The notes under the pieces: model-generated
What the model saw: only the letters and a program-made list of their open reading frames with translations
Told to the model about the DNA's origin: nothing
The model's database searches: none
Source: Quadrisphaera sp. RL12-1S
Lineage (GTDB): Bacteria > Actinomycetota > Actinomycetes > Actinomycetales > Quadrisphaeraceae
Assembly: GCF_014270065.1 (NCBI RefSeq)
Contig: NZ_JACNME010000014.1
Coordinates: 46,676 to 110,675, forward strand
Length of the DNA stretch: 64,000 bases
Reading direction: 5' to 3'
Program-made: the position numbers and the translations under genes
Shown: positions 43,069-53,785 of the stretch, one piece after another
Layout of the letters: each line of letters begins with the position of its first letter
Position numbering within the stretch: position 1 is the first letter of the stretch

Positions 43069-43159
43069 CCACGATCAAGCACCTGCGCGCCACCCGGGTG
43101 CACCGCACGCAGCCGTCGTGGCGCGTAGACGTGTGATCGTCAACGGGAGGGGTGCAGCC
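43069..43159. repeat. Direct repeat B (~91 bp)
   Basis: Second copy of the block at 42825-42916, with roughly nine substitutions and a 1-nt length change. The two copies start 244 bp apart. Their function is unknown. Confidence 0.75.
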
Positions 43160-43203
43160 AGCGCCTGGCGGCGAGCCAGTCACGGGAGCTGGGCGCGGAC
43201 GCG

Positions 43204-43241
43204 CGGGAGGGCCGGCTCCCCCACCAGGGGGAGCCGGCCCT
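43204..43241 (-). terminator. Perfect 17-bp stem terminator after the chemotaxis operon
   Basis: Arms GGAGGGCCGGCTCCCCC (43204-43220) and GGGGGAGCCGGCCCTCC (43225-43241), loop ACCA. It lies 58 bp past the minus-strand stop at 43300 and ends the cheB operon. Confidence 0.8.
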
Positions 43242-43299
43242 CCGTGCGCTGCCGAGCGCTGACCGACCCGCGAGGGCCGGAGCTGTGACGCCCGGTGCG

Positions 43300-43785
43300 T
43301 CAGACCAGGACGACCGCCAGGGCGCCCTTGCCGTAGCCCTTGACCTCGACGGTGTAGTCGACGCGGCCGCCGCGCTTGGCGAGGTTGGCCGAGACGTCGC
43401 CCGCGAGCGCCTCGCCGGGGGCGTGGTGGCTGTAGAGGCGCAGGTGCGGGGCACCGGGGGTGTTGAAGAGCGACGCCATGATGTTGAGCACCTCGGCGGC
43501 GTTCTCGCGGTGGGTCTTGGGGAGCTCGCCGTCGGACACGAGGTCCTGGGCCCCGCCGGGCGGCATGAGGCCGATGGCGGCTCCGGAGTAGACCGCCAGC
43601 GGCAGGTCCACGGCCACGAGGGCGCGCATGGCGAGCGCGTCGTCCACGTAGGTGGCCACGAGGTTCTTGCCGGACGCGTCCAGCGTGCCGCCCTCGTGGA
43701 ACTCGCAGCTCTTGCCCAGGAGGCCCTCGAAGAGGTCCTTGACGTCCTTGGCCGCGGGCAGCGGCGTGGTGGCGGTCCCGGGCAT
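43300..43785 (-). CDS. CheX-like protein of the chemotaxis operon (uncharacterised)
   Basis: The 161-residue product lies last in the cheB operon and overlaps the cheY stop in TGATG. It has an alpha/beta pattern with AVDLPLAVYSGAAIGLMPPG and 'HRENAAEVLNIMASLFN', where the Glu-x-x-x-x-Asn placement recalls the helices of CheC/CheX/FliY phosphatases, but the motif is not exact. A role in CheY dephosphorylation or motor adaptation is inferred from the operon. Confidence 0.6.
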   Translation of the reverse strand: MPGTATTPLPAAKDVKDLFEGLLGKSCEFHEGGTLDASGKNLVATYVDDALAMRALVAVDLPLAVYSGAAIGLMPPGGAQDLVSDGELPKTHRENAAEVLNIMASLFNTPGAPHLRLYSHHAPGEALAGDVSANLAKRGGRVDYTVEVKGYGKGALAVVLV

Positions 43786-44147
43786 CAGCCGATCACCGAG
43801 CCCAGGTGGCTCTCGAACGTCTCGGGGGTGAAGGGCTTGGCGATGAGGAACAGGGCACCGGCGGCCGAGGCCGTGGAGCGCATGTCGTCGGAGCCCTCCG
43901 AGGTCACGAAGCCGAACGGCACCTCGGAGCCGGAGGCGCGCAGGGCGCGCAGGCACTCGATGCCGGTCATCTCGGGCATGTTCCAGTCGGACAGCACCAG
44001 GTCCGGCCGCTCGCTGGCGACCTTGTCGAGGGCGTCGCGGCCGTTCTCGGCCTCCACGACCTCGTGGCTGTCGTACCCCGCCTGGCGCAGTGTGCGGATC
44101 ACGATCTGCCGCATCACGCGGCTGTCGTCAGCGATGAGGATCTTCAC
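43785..44147 (-). CDS. cheY: Chemotaxis response regulator CheY
   Basis: A single receiver domain (120 residues) that carries the phosphate signal from CheA to FliM. Acidic pocket Asp7/Asp8 (LIADDSR), phospho-acceptor Asp54 (LVLSDWNMPEM), Thr/Ser in GFVTSEG and Lys in IAKPFTP are all present. The start GTG 44147 opens the domain at its usual place. It is the second receiver in this operon; which of the two reaches the motor cannot be told from sequence. Confidence 0.92.
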   Translation of the reverse strand: MKILIADDSRVMRQIVIRTLRQAGYDSHEVVEAENGRDALDKVASERPDLVLSDWNMPEMTGIECLRALRASGSEVPFGFVTSEGSDDMRSTASAAGALFLIAKPFTPETFESHLGSVIG

Positions 44148-44181
44148 GGTCGGTTCCCTCGCGGTAGGGGTGGGTGGTCGG

Positions 44182-44667
44182 TCAGCTCGGCAGCGGGACG
44201 GAGCAGATGGCGATGTCGAAGGGCTCACCGCGCCAGAGGCTGGCGATGCGGTGCTCGTCGACGCCGTTGTGGGGCGCGTCGGTGCCCACGAGGGGCAGCG
44301 TCAGGGAGGAGGCCTCCGGCAGGAGGGCCTTGAGGCCACCGCCGACGACGTTGGCGAGCTCGCCGAAGCCGTCCTCGACGTCCTCGGCGTCCAGCACCTC
44401 GGGGGCCCGGCCGCGCAGCAGGGCGCGGGTGAGCTCCTCAGCGGTGCTGGGCGAGCAGGTGAGGGTGACGCGACCGCGCCAGGGGCCGTCGATGCCGACC
44501 CACGCGCTGACGGTCTCCTCGGGCAGCTCGCCCTCCAGTGGCACGAGGACCTCGTCCTCGCCCACGAAGGAGGCGAAGATCTCGTCCGCGATGGCGCGGA
44601 CGCTGTCCTCGGGGAGCAGCTCGGCGGGGGTCACCGCGGTCGAGGGGGTGTCCAGGAGCTCGCTCAC
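44182..44667 (-). CDS. cheX: CheX/CheC family chemotaxis phosphatase-like protein
   Basis: CheX/CheC proteins dephosphorylate CheY-P. The 161-residue product contains WVGIDGPWRGRVTLTCSPST and 'DVEDGFGELANVVGGGLKALL', in which the Glu-x-x-Asn pair (GELANVVGG) is the phosphatase signature. The GTG start overlaps the stop of the preceding receiver gene (GTGA). CheX versus CheC is not resolved; only one such helix is clear, favouring CheX. Confidence 0.8.
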   Translation of the reverse strand: MSELLDTPSTAVTPAELLPEDSVRAIADEIFASFVGEDEVLVPLEGELPEETVSAWVGIDGPWRGRVTLTCSPSTAEELTRALLRGRAPEVLDAEDVEDGFGELANVVGGGLKALLPEASSLTLPLVGTDAPHNGVDEHRIASLWRGEPFDIAICSVPLPS

Positions 44668-45044
44668 GGCACCTCCACCGGGACCAGGCCGAGCAGCGAC
44701 AGCTTGTCGCGCAGGGCGTCGGGGGTGAAGGGCTTGATGAGGTACTCGTGGGCGCCGGCGGCCAGCGCCCGGACGATCTGCCCGTGCTCGCTCTCCGTGG
44801 TCACCATCATGAGCGTGACGTCGCGCCACGCCGCGTTCGCCCGGACCGCGCTGACGAAGGACAGGCCGTCCATGACGGGCATGTTCCAGTCGATGCAGGC
44901 GAGGTCGGGGACGCGCCCGGCCTCGAGGACGTCCAGCGCCTCGCGGCCGTCGCCGGCCTGCTCGACCTCGTAGCCGAGGTCCTCGAGGATGCCGCCGACG
45001 ATCCTGCGCATCGCGCGCGAGTCGTCGATCACCAGTGCGTGCAC
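44664..45044 (-). CDS. CheY-like response regulator
   Basis: Second stand-alone receiver (126 residues) of the operon, with Asp7/Asp8 (LVIDDSR), phospho-acceptor Asp52 (ACIDWNMPVMDG), MMVTTES and the Lys of LIKPFTPDAL. GTG 45044 has AGAGGGAG upstream. It follows cheR by 104 bp and is coupled to the phosphatase-like gene. It could be the main CheY or a phosphate sink. Confidence 0.88.
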   Translation of the reverse strand: MHALVIDDSRAMRRIVGGILEDLGYEVEQAGDGREALDVLEAGRVPDLACIDWNMPVMDGLSFVSAVRANAAWRDVTLMMVTTESEHGQIVRALAAGAHEYLIKPFTPDALRDKLSLLGLVPVEVP

Positions 45045-45148
45045 TGCTCTCCCTCTCTCTGTGCGGTCCGTCGCGGTCTGCGGCGGGTGGTGCGGGTCGG
45101 AACGGTCAGGGACGGTCGGGGGACGGTCGGGGACGGGACGCCGGCGGC

Positions 45149-45967
45149 TCAGCCGACCGGCCGGTAGGCGGAGGTGCGGCCCAGGGCCACGCGCTCCCAC
45201 CCGGCGTCCACGCCGAGCGTGGTCTCGGCGGCCCCGAGGAACAGCCAGCCGTCGGGGCGCATGAGGGCGCGGACGCGGCGCAGGATGTCCTGCTTGGTGG
45301 GGACGTCGAAGTAGATGAGCACGTTGCGCAGGAAGACCACGTCGAACGGGCCCATCCGCGGGAACGGCTGCGCGAGGTTCATCTGGCTCGCGGTGACCAT
45401 CGAGCGCAGGGCCGGGGCGACCTCCCACTCGGCTCCCGCGCGGGTGAAGTGGCGCACGAGCATGGGGGCGGGCAGGCCGCGGTTGACCTCGAGCTGGCTG
45501 AACCGGCCGGCCTTCGTGCGCTCGACCATCTCCACCGACAGGTCGGTGGCGGTGATGGCCAGGCGCGAGGCGGCGGCCGGGACGGTGTCGGAGGCGACCA
45601 TCGCGATGGTGTAGGCCTCCTGGCCGCTGGAGCAGGCAGCGGACCAGAAGCGCAGCTTCTCGCCGGGGTTGCGGGCGGCGAGCAGCTGCGGGAACACCGT
45701 GGTGCCCAGCTGGGAGAACGGGTCGCCGTCGCGGAACCAGGAGGTCTCGTTGGTGGTGAGCGCCTCCACGATGGACTGCGTGGTGGCGCGGTCGGGGTGG
45801 CGGCGGGCCTTCTCCACCAGCTCGGCGACGCCGGAGGCACCGGCGCGGCGCGCCAGCGGCAGCAGACGCGCCTCGACCAGGTACTCCTTGCCGGGGCTCA
45901 GGACGATGGCGCTCTCGCGGCGCACCAGGTCGGCGACGAAGCCGAAGTCGTGGGCGGCCAGGCTCAT
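45149..45967 (-). CDS. cheR: Chemotaxis protein methyltransferase CheR
   Basis: CheR methylates glutamates of chemoreceptors using S-adenosylmethionine. The 272-residue product has the N-terminal helical domain (VLSPGKEYLVEARL), a 'NETSWFRD' segment, the SAM motif FWSAACSSGQEAYTIAM, and the DVVFLRNVLIYFD segment. The ATG overlaps the cheB stop (ATGA), so the adaptation pair is translationally coupled. Confidence 0.96.
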   Translation of the reverse strand: MSLAAHDFGFVADLVRRESAIVLSPGKEYLVEARLLPLARRAGASGVAELVEKARRHPDRATTQSIVEALTTNETSWFRDGDPFSQLGTTVFPQLLAARNPGEKLRFWSAACSSGQEAYTIAMVASDTVPAAASRLAITATDLSVEMVERTKAGRFSQLEVNRGLPAPMLVRHFTRAGAEWEVAPALRSMVTASQMNLAQPFPRMGPFDVVFLRNVLIYFDVPTKQDILRRVRALMRPDGWLFLGAAETTLGVDAGWERVALGRTSAYRPVG

Positions 45968-47217
45968 CGAGCACCTCCGAACAGGGTCGGGCGCGCGGTG
46001 TGCGGCGCCGGGGGGCGGTGGAAGGCGGGGGAGGCCGCCGGAGCCAGGGACGGCCCGGTGGCGGGGCGTGCGGCGGGAACAGCAGCGGCGGGCTCGGGCG
46101 CGGCTGCGCGCTGCACCCCGGATCCGCGGGGCAGGCGCCGCAGCACGGCGTCGGCGATGGAGCCCAGCGGCAGCACCTCGTCGGCGCTTCCGGAGGTGGT
46201 GACGGCGCCCGGCATGCCCCAGACCACGGAGGTGGCCTTGTCCTGGGCGATGACGTAGCCGCCGGCGGCGCGCACGCGGGCCGCGCCGAGCTTGCCGTCC
46301 GAGCCCATGCCGGTGAGGACGACGGCCAGGACGGCACCGTCGTAGGCGTCCACCACGGAGCGGAACAGCGGGTCGACGGCGGGGCGGCAGAAGTTCTCCG
46401 GCGGGTCCTGCGTCAGCACGGTGCGCTTCTCGCGGTCCACGGTCTTCACCGTGAGGTGCCAGTCACCGGGGGCGAGGTGCACGGTGCCGGGCCGCAGCAC
46501 GGTCCCCGCGGTCGCCTCGACCACGTCGAGCGCGCACAGCCGGTCCAGGCGCGCGGCGAACTGCGTGGTGAACAGCGGCGGCATGTGCTGCACGAGGAGC
46601 ACCGGCACGGGGAGGTCGCGGGGCAGCCGCGGCAGGACGCTCGTGAGCGCCTCGGGACCGCCGGTGGAGGAACCGATGACCAGGACCGACGCCTGGCGGG
46701 GCGGGACCGTGCGCGGCCCGGGGACCACTGGGGCGGCGGCGCTGCCCCCGGGGACGGCGGCGAGGTCCGCGGCGCGCGGCACGGCGGCCGTCTGCGCGGG
46801 GGTGGGGGTGCGACCGGTCAGGGCCAGCAGCTTGGGCAGCAGCTGCTCGCGCACCTGCGCCATGGACGCCTGCACGGAGCCGACGTTGGCGGGCTTGGTG
46901 ACGTAGTCGGACGCGCCGGCGGTCAGCGCCTCGAGGGTCGCGGCGGCGCCGCGGTCCGTCAGGGTGCTGAACATGATGATGGGCAGGCGGCGCTCGGTCT
47001 TGCGGATCTCGCGGACCGCCTCGATGCCGTTCATCTCGGGCATCTCGATGTCCATGGTCACCGCGTCCGGACGCAGCGCTGCGATCTTGCCGAGGGCGAG
47101 CCGGCCGTTGGACGCGGTGCCGACCACCTCGACCTGCGGGTCCCCCGACAGGCAGTCGGTGACGATCTTGCGGACGACGACGGAGTCATCGACGACGAGC
47201 ACCCTGATCGGCTGCAC
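45964..47217 (-). CDS. cheB: Chemotaxis response regulator methylesterase CheB
   Basis: CheB removes receptor methyl groups when phosphorylated. The 417-residue protein has a receiver domain with Asp56 (VTMDIEMPEMNG), an Ala/Pro linker (about 135-175), and a methylesterase domain with catalytic Ser in GSSTGGPEAL (about 182-191), His211 (VQHMPP) and the Asp of VLTGMGSDGK. A Pro/Ala-rich tail of ~50 residues is added. GTG 47217 has AGGGAGG upstream. First gene of its operon, under a sigma-28-like promoter. Confidence 0.96.
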   Translation of the reverse strand: MQPIRVLVVDDSVVVRKIVTDCLSGDPQVEVVGTASNGRLALGKIAALRPDAVTMDIEMPEMNGIEAVREIRKTERRLPIIMFSTLTDRGAAATLEALTAGASDYVTKPANVGSVQASMAQVREQLLPKLLALTGRTPTPAQTAAVPRAADLAAVPGGSAAAPVVPGPRTVPPRQASVLVIGSSTGGPEALTSVLPRLPRDLPVPVLLVQHMPPLFTTQFAARLDRLCALDVVEATAGTVLRPGTVHLAPGDWHLTVKTVDREKRTVLTQDPPENFCRPAVDPLFRSVVDAYDGAVLAVVLTGMGSDGKLGAARVRAAGGYVIAQDKATSVVWGMPGAVTTSGSADEVLPLGSIADAVLRRLPRGSGVQRAAAPEPAAAVPAARPATGPSLAPAASPAFHRPPAPHTARPTLFGGAR

Positions 47218-47237
47218 CGACGGCCTCCCTGACTCGA

Positions 47238-47257
47238 GCGCACCTGCGCTGGTGCGC
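47238..47257 (-). promoter_or_regulatory. Small hairpin in the cheB leader
   Basis: GCGCACC (47238-47244) and GGTGCGC (47251-47257) form a 7-bp stem between the predicted transcription start and the cheB ribosome binding site. It might affect initiation; no known riboswitch pattern is seen. Confidence 0.3.
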
Positions 47258-47269
47258 GGCGTACTCAGG

Positions 47270-47298
47270 GGATCGGCGGTCGGGGGCGGTGGGTTGAG
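47270..47298 (-). promoter_or_regulatory. Sigma-28-like promoter of the cheB operon
   Basis: Minus-strand CTCAA (47298-47294), 16 bp, GCCGATCC (47277-47270). The leader to GTG 47217 is about 45 nt, with a clear Shine-Dalgarno, unlike the leaderless sites. Confidence 0.72.
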
Positions 47299-47384
47299 CG
47301 GCTAGTGGTGGAGACCTCGCGGGGGGACGGCTGTTGCCCCGTTCAGCCCACTGCCTCGCGGGCGGCAGGCCTGCGACCTGCGGT

Positions 47385-48422
47385 TCAGCAGCCGGCCAGG
47401 GTGCGCCCGGTGACGGCGGCCCACGGCTGGGCGAGCAGCTCGAGGGACTCCGAGCCCAGCAGGTCGGCCACGAGGACGCCCTGCACGCAGCCGGCCACGG
47501 CGTTCCAGACGCCCGTGGCGCCGTCGTCGACGCCGAACCCGCCGTCCAGGAAGGCCTGCACGGCCAGCATCTGCGCGGCCGCGGCGGCCTCGGTGCGACC
47601 CGACGCGTGGGCGGCCCAGCACGCGTCGTGCATGGCCTCCGACCACGACCGGCCCGGGGCCCCGTCGACGGAGCCACCGCCGCCGGGCGCCAGGCGGGCC
47701 TGAGCGGCCAGGCGGGAGGCGTCCACGGCCGCGCGCCACCGGCGGCGGCCCTCGGCGTCGGTGCTGCGCAGGCCGGACAGGACCTCGGACAGCGCCGGTC
47801 CCCACGGCGTGCGAGGGTCCGGGGCGAGGTCGAAGGTGCCGGGCACCGAGCCCGCCACGGCGCGCTCGTACGGCTCGGACAGGCGCCGGCGCAGGGAGCG
47901 GGGCAGCTCACGGGCGGCGTAGGCGGCCACGGCGGCGTCGGCCAGCACGTCGGCTGCCAGGGCGCGGTCCACGGCTCCCCCGTCGGTGAGGTCGTCGTCC
48001 ACCGGACCGTCGACGGGGCCGTCCGCAGCGCCGACGACGGCGAGGGCCTCGCTGCGCACGAGCCGCTCGAAGGCGGCGGCGCTGCCGACCATCGCCGAGC
48101 GCAGCTGCTCGGCCAGAGCGGCGAGCCGCTCGTGCTCTCCGGAGGCGACGGCGTCCGCCGTGGTCGAGGAGTGCTGCAGGCGCGGTCCCTGCGCGGCCAT
48201 CTCGCGGGCCCGCACGGACTCCTGGGCGCACAGCAGCGGGTCGGCCGAGGGGTCGGAGGTGCGCAGCGGGTGGTGCGCGGCGAGCAGTGCCCACTCCGCG
48301 GGTCCGCTGCGCAGGGCCGAGACCACCACGCCGGCCGCCTGGCGGCCGCCAGGCAGCCGGACCAGGTCGTAGCCGAGGGTGGCGGCGCTGGTCAGGGTGT
48401 ACGGCACCGGCCCAGGGTGCAT
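47385..48422 (-). CDS. Uncharacterised protein between the two chemotaxis operons
   Basis: The 345-residue product is Ala/Arg-rich and largely helical, without signal peptide, membrane segment or family motif I can name. Residues about 1-55 may form a small beta domain (LGYDLVRLPGGRQAAGVVV), and the rest looks like a helical bundle. It is flanked by the terminator after cheW and the cheB promoter, so it is transcribed alone; no sigma-28 box or good Shine-Dalgarno was found. Codon use is like the neighbours and it lacks a better overlapping ORF. A GTG about 6 codons downstream is an alternative start. Confidence 0.55.
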   Translation of the reverse strand: MHPGPVPYTLTSAATLGYDLVRLPGGRQAAGVVVSALRSGPAEWALLAAHHPLRTSDPSADPLLCAQESVRAREMAAQGPRLQHSSTTADAVASGEHERLAALAEQLRSAMVGSAAAFERLVRSEALAVVGAADGPVDGPVDDDLTDGGAVDRALAADVLADAAVAAYAARELPRSLRRRLSEPYERAVAGSVPGTFDLAPDPRTPWGPALSEVLSGLRSTDAEGRRRWRAAVDASRLAAQARLAPGGGGSVDGAPGRSWSEAMHDACWAAHASGRTEAAAAAQMLAVQAFLDGGFGVDDGATGVWNAVAGCVQGVLVADLLGSESLELLAQPWAAVTGRTLAGC

Positions 48423-48440
48423 CGCTCAGCGTGACGACGC

Positions 48441-48485
48441 GAACCCCGCTCACCCATCCGCCGTAGCGGAGGGTGAGCGGGGTTC
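48441..48485 (-). terminator. Long hairpin terminator after cheW
   Basis: Arms GAACCCCGCTCACCC (48441-48455) and GGGTGAGCGGGGTTC (48471-48485) plus inner TCCGC/GCGGA with loop CGTA and one bulged A give a 20-bp stem. It ends the mcp-cheA-cheW unit. Confidence 0.8.
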
Positions 48486-48562
48486 GGCGCTGGGTGTCCG
48501 ATCCGGGCGCTTTGCGGCGTCCGGACCGCGACGGGTGGCGCCCGACCGGGTGTCGGCCGGTG

Positions 48563-49018
48563 TCAGCCCGTGACGGCGCGGTTGACGTCGAGGGCCAGCA
48601 GCAGCCGTCCCTCGGTCTTGTACGCCCCGCGGATGAGGTCGCGGACCTCGCCGTCCAGGGTGTCGGGGACCGGCTCGAAGCTGCGGTCGTCCAGCTCGAC
48701 GACGTCGGCGATGGAGTCGACCAGCAGGCTGATGGACTCCCCGTGCAGGCGGACCACGATGTTCACCGCGTCCTGGCCCTCCGGGCGCGCCGGCATCGAC
48801 AGCCGCGCCCGCAGGTCGATGGCGGTGACCACCTCGCCGCGCAGGTTGATGAGGCCGGCGATGGCGGCGCTGTGCAGCGGCACCCGCGTGACCTTCTGGG
48901 CCCGCAGCACCTCCTGCACCTGTTCCACCTCGAGGCCGTACAGGGCCCCTGCCAGCTCGAACGTCAGCATCCGCGTGGCCACGGCGGTGGTCGGGCGGGT
49001 GGCTGTCCTGGTGCTCAC
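48563..49018 (-). CDS. cheW: Chemotaxis coupling protein CheW
   Basis: CheW bridges chemoreceptors and CheA. The 151-residue product is a single CheW domain: LTFELAGALYGLEVEQVQEV, VTRVPLHSAAIAGLINLRGE, VVTAIDLRARL, ESISLLVDSIADVVEL. The GTG start is 1 nt past the cheA stop, so the two are co-translated. Length is normal. Confidence 0.95.
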   Translation of the reverse strand: MSTRTATRPTTAVATRMLTFELAGALYGLEVEQVQEVLRAQKVTRVPLHSAAIAGLINLRGEVVTAIDLRARLSMPARPEGQDAVNIVVRLHGESISLLVDSIADVVELDDRSFEPVPDTLDGEVRDLIRGAYKTEGRLLLALDVNRAVTG

Positions 49019-49019
49019 G

Positions 49020-51500
<2,481 letters not shown>

Positions 51501-51544
51501 GCGGCTGCCTCCTGGTCCTGGTGACTGATCGGTCGGGGTAGGGG

Positions 51545-53125
51545 TCAGAGCCGGAACGCGCCGACCGCGGAGCGCAGCTCCGCTGCCGTGCGTGACAGCT
51601 CCTCCGCCGTCCGCGTCGTCTCCGACGCCGACAGCGTGGTCTGGGTGGCGGCGCTCGCGACGCCGCCGATGTTCGCGCTGATCTCCTGCGCGCCGGAGGA
51701 GACCTCGGTGACCGAGCGGACCATCTCCGCCGTCGTCGCCGACTGCTCCTCGACCGCCGAGGCCACGGTGGCCTGCAGCGCGTCGATGCGGGCGATGACC
51801 TCGCTGATCTGCTCGATCGCCGCGGTCGCGTCGGCAGCGTCGGCCTGGGCGGTGTGGACCCGGGCCACGATCTGCTCGGTCGCCTTGGAGGTCTGGCCCG
51901 CGAGGTCCTTGACCTCACCGGCCACCACGGCGAAGCCCTTGCCGGCCTCGCCGGCGCGGGCGGCCTCGATGGTGGCGTTCAGGGCCAGCAGGTTGGTCTG
52001 CTCGGCGATGGAGGTGATGAGCTTGACGACGTCGCCGATCTCGCGGCTGGACGTGCCGAGGCGCTCGAGGATCTTCCCCGCGGACTCGGCGTTGGCCACC
52101 GCGTCAGCGGCGGTGCGGGACGCGGTGGAGGTGGAGGAGGCGATCTCCCCGATGGCGGAGGTCATCTCCTCGCCGGCCGCGGCGATGGTGGACATCGACG
52201 CGGAGATCTCCTCCGAGGCCGCAGCGACCAGCTTCGCCTGGACGGCGGACTCCTCCGCCCCGGCCGACAGCTGCGTCGACGTGGCGGTGAGCCCCTGCGA
52301 GGCGGAGCCGAGGTCGTCGGCCCGGCGGCTGATCTGCCGGACCACCACGGCGAGGTTCTCGATGGAGGCGTCGGTGGCGGCGGCCAGCTGGCCGACCTCG
52401 TCCCGGCTGGTGATGCCGGTGCGCTGGTCCAGGTGGCCGTCAGCCAGGCCCTTCACAACCTGCAGCACGCGGGCCAGCGGACGGGTGATGCCGCGGCTGA
52501 TGACCAGGCCGAGGGCGAGGACCACCACCAGGCCGACCAGGGAGACGGCCACGAAGAGCACGACGCTGCGCGAGTACGCGGCCTGACCGCTGGTCACCAT
52601 GGCGTCCGCGGAGGCGGCCTCCGCCTTCTGCACCGCGTCCAGGGCCGCGAAGGCCGCGTCGGCGGCGGGCGTCACCTTGGCGTCGCGCAGGGCGCTGTAG
52701 CCGGCGGCGTCACCGGCCAGCGCGAGCTGCACGGACTGGTCGCGCAGGGTCCCCCACGCGCCCACGGCGTTCCACAGCGCGGTCCGGTCGGCCTCCGCGG
52801 CCTGCGGCTCGCTCCCCTGGTAGGACTTCCACGCCACCCCCATGGCGTCGACGTCCTGGGTCAGGGAGTCCGCGGCCGCCTGCTTCTTGTCCGCGCCGGC
52901 CAGCGCCACGCGCAGGACGTCGGAGCGCACCACGAGCATGCTGCTGCGCACGGCCGCGATGTCGGAGACGGAGTCGAGCTGGCTGTTGATGGCGCCGGCC
53001 CGCTGCTCAGCCGCGGAGAGCTGGACGAGGGCCGTCGCGACGACGACGACGACGAGCAGCGTGCTGAGAGCCAGCATGCCGGCGAGCTTGACCGTGATCT
53101 TCAGGTCGGCGAAGCGCTTGGCCAC
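51545..53125 (-). CDS. Methyl-accepting chemotaxis protein
   Basis: A transmembrane chemoreceptor of 526 residues. It has a short cytoplasmic start, TM1 at about 12-34 ([20 protein letters not shown]), a four-helix-bundle-type periplasmic sensor (about 35-188), TM2 at about 190-212, a HAMP domain ([20 protein letters not shown]), and the signalling domain with the conserved hairpin [23 protein letters not shown] 53125 is preceded by GAAGGAG. It heads the mcp-cheA-cheW operon. Ligand is unknown. Confidence 0.94.
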   Translation of the reverse strand: MAKRFADLKITVKLAGMLALSTLLVVVVVATALVQLSAAEQRAGAINSQLDSVSDIAAVRSSMLVVRSDVLRVALAGADKKQAAADSLTQDVDAMGVAWKSYQGSEPQAAEADRTALWNAVGAWGTLRDQSVQLALAGDAAGYSALRDAKVTPAADAAFAALDAVQKAEAASADAMVTSGQAAYSRSVVLFVAVSLVGLVVVLALGLVISRGITRPLARVLQVVKGLADGHLDQRTGITSRDEVGQLAAATDASIENLAVVVRQISRRADDLGSASQGLTATSTQLSAGAEESAVQAKLVAAASEEISASMSTIAAAGEEMTSAIGEIASSTSTASRTAADAVANAESAGKILERLGTSSREIGDVVKLITSIAEQTNLLALNATIEAARAGEAGKGFAVVAGEVKDLAGQTSKATEQIVARVHTAQADAADATAAIEQISEVIARIDALQATVASAVEEQSATTAEMVRSVTEVSSGAQEISANIGGVASAATQTTLSASETTRTAEELSRTAAELRSAVGAFRL

Positions 53126-53179
53126 AGGGGTGGGCTCCTTCGGGATGGTCCTCGCTGGGGGAAGAGGACTGCTGTGCTC

Positions 53180-53208
53180 CCATCGGCGCGTGCGGGCCCG
53201 GACCTGAG
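53180..53208 (-). promoter_or_regulatory. Sigma-28-like promoter of mcp-cheA-cheW
   Basis: Minus-strand CTCAG (53208-53204), 16 bp, GCCGATGG (53187-53180); leader of about 50 nt. Divergent from the 53287 promoter. Confidence 0.72.
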
Positions 53209-53286
53209 CCTGTGGTCGGTGCCTGCTCCAGGTGAACACGAACAGCGGGTATCCCCGACGGCCGACGGCGGTCAGGGAGCGCCGCG

Positions 53287-53315
53287 CTCAACAGCGGCGA
53301 CCGTCCTGCCGATGG
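53287..53315 (+). promoter_or_regulatory. Sigma-28-like promoter of the DUF4383/c-di-GMP operon
   Basis: CTCAA (53287-53291), 16 bp, GCCGATGG (53308-53315), then 6 nt (GAGGAC) to ATG 53322. The transcript would be leaderless or nearly so. Confidence 0.72.
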
Positions 53316-53321
53316 GAGGAC

Positions 53322-53774
53322 ATGACCTCCTCCGCCACCAGTCCCCGCACCCGGCCCGACGGAGCTGCCCGCGCCACCGACCGCTGGACCCCCGTGCGCC
53401 TGGCCGGCGCCGGCCTCGGGTCCGTCTACCTGCTCGTCGGCGTGGCGGGCTTCGTCCTGACCGGCGTGACGTCCTGGTCGATGCAGAACAGCGCGACCCT
53501 CCTGCTGTTCCAGATCAACCCCGTGCACAACATCGCCCACCTCGGGCTGGGCGGCGCCCTGCTCGTCGGTGCGCTGCTCGGCACGGACTCCGCGCGCAGC
53601 GTGGACCGCCTGGTGGGCTTCGTCTTCCTGCTGCTCGGCCTGGTCGGCCCGTTCGTCATGGGCGGTCACATGGACCCGATCGCCCTCAACAGCCCCGACC
53701 ACGCGCTGCACCTCGGCACCGCCGCCGTGCTCCTCGGCGTCGTCTGGGCCACCCGCTCGCGCCAGGCCGCCTGA
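53322..53774 (+). CDS. DUF4383-type small membrane protein
   Basis: The 150-residue protein has four predicted transmembrane helices (about 26-48, 62-82, 92-112, 125-143) and the conserved FQINPVHNIAHLGLG segment of DUF4383 proteins, common in actinobacteria and of unknown function. ATG 53322 follows the -10 box by 6 nt. It is 11 bp upstream of the GGDEF/EAL gene, so the three form one operon with a sigma-28-like promoter. A membrane partner of the c-di-GMP enzymes is possible but unproven. Confidence 0.82.
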   Translation: MTSSATSPRTRPDGAARATDRWTPVRLAGAGLGSVYLLVGVAGFVLTGVTSWSMQNSATLLLFQINPVHNIAHLGLGGALLVGALLGTDSARSVDRLVGFVFLLLGLVGPFVMGGHMDPIALNSPDHALHLGTAAVLLGVVWATRSRQAA

Positions 53775-53785
53775 GGCGCAGCGCT

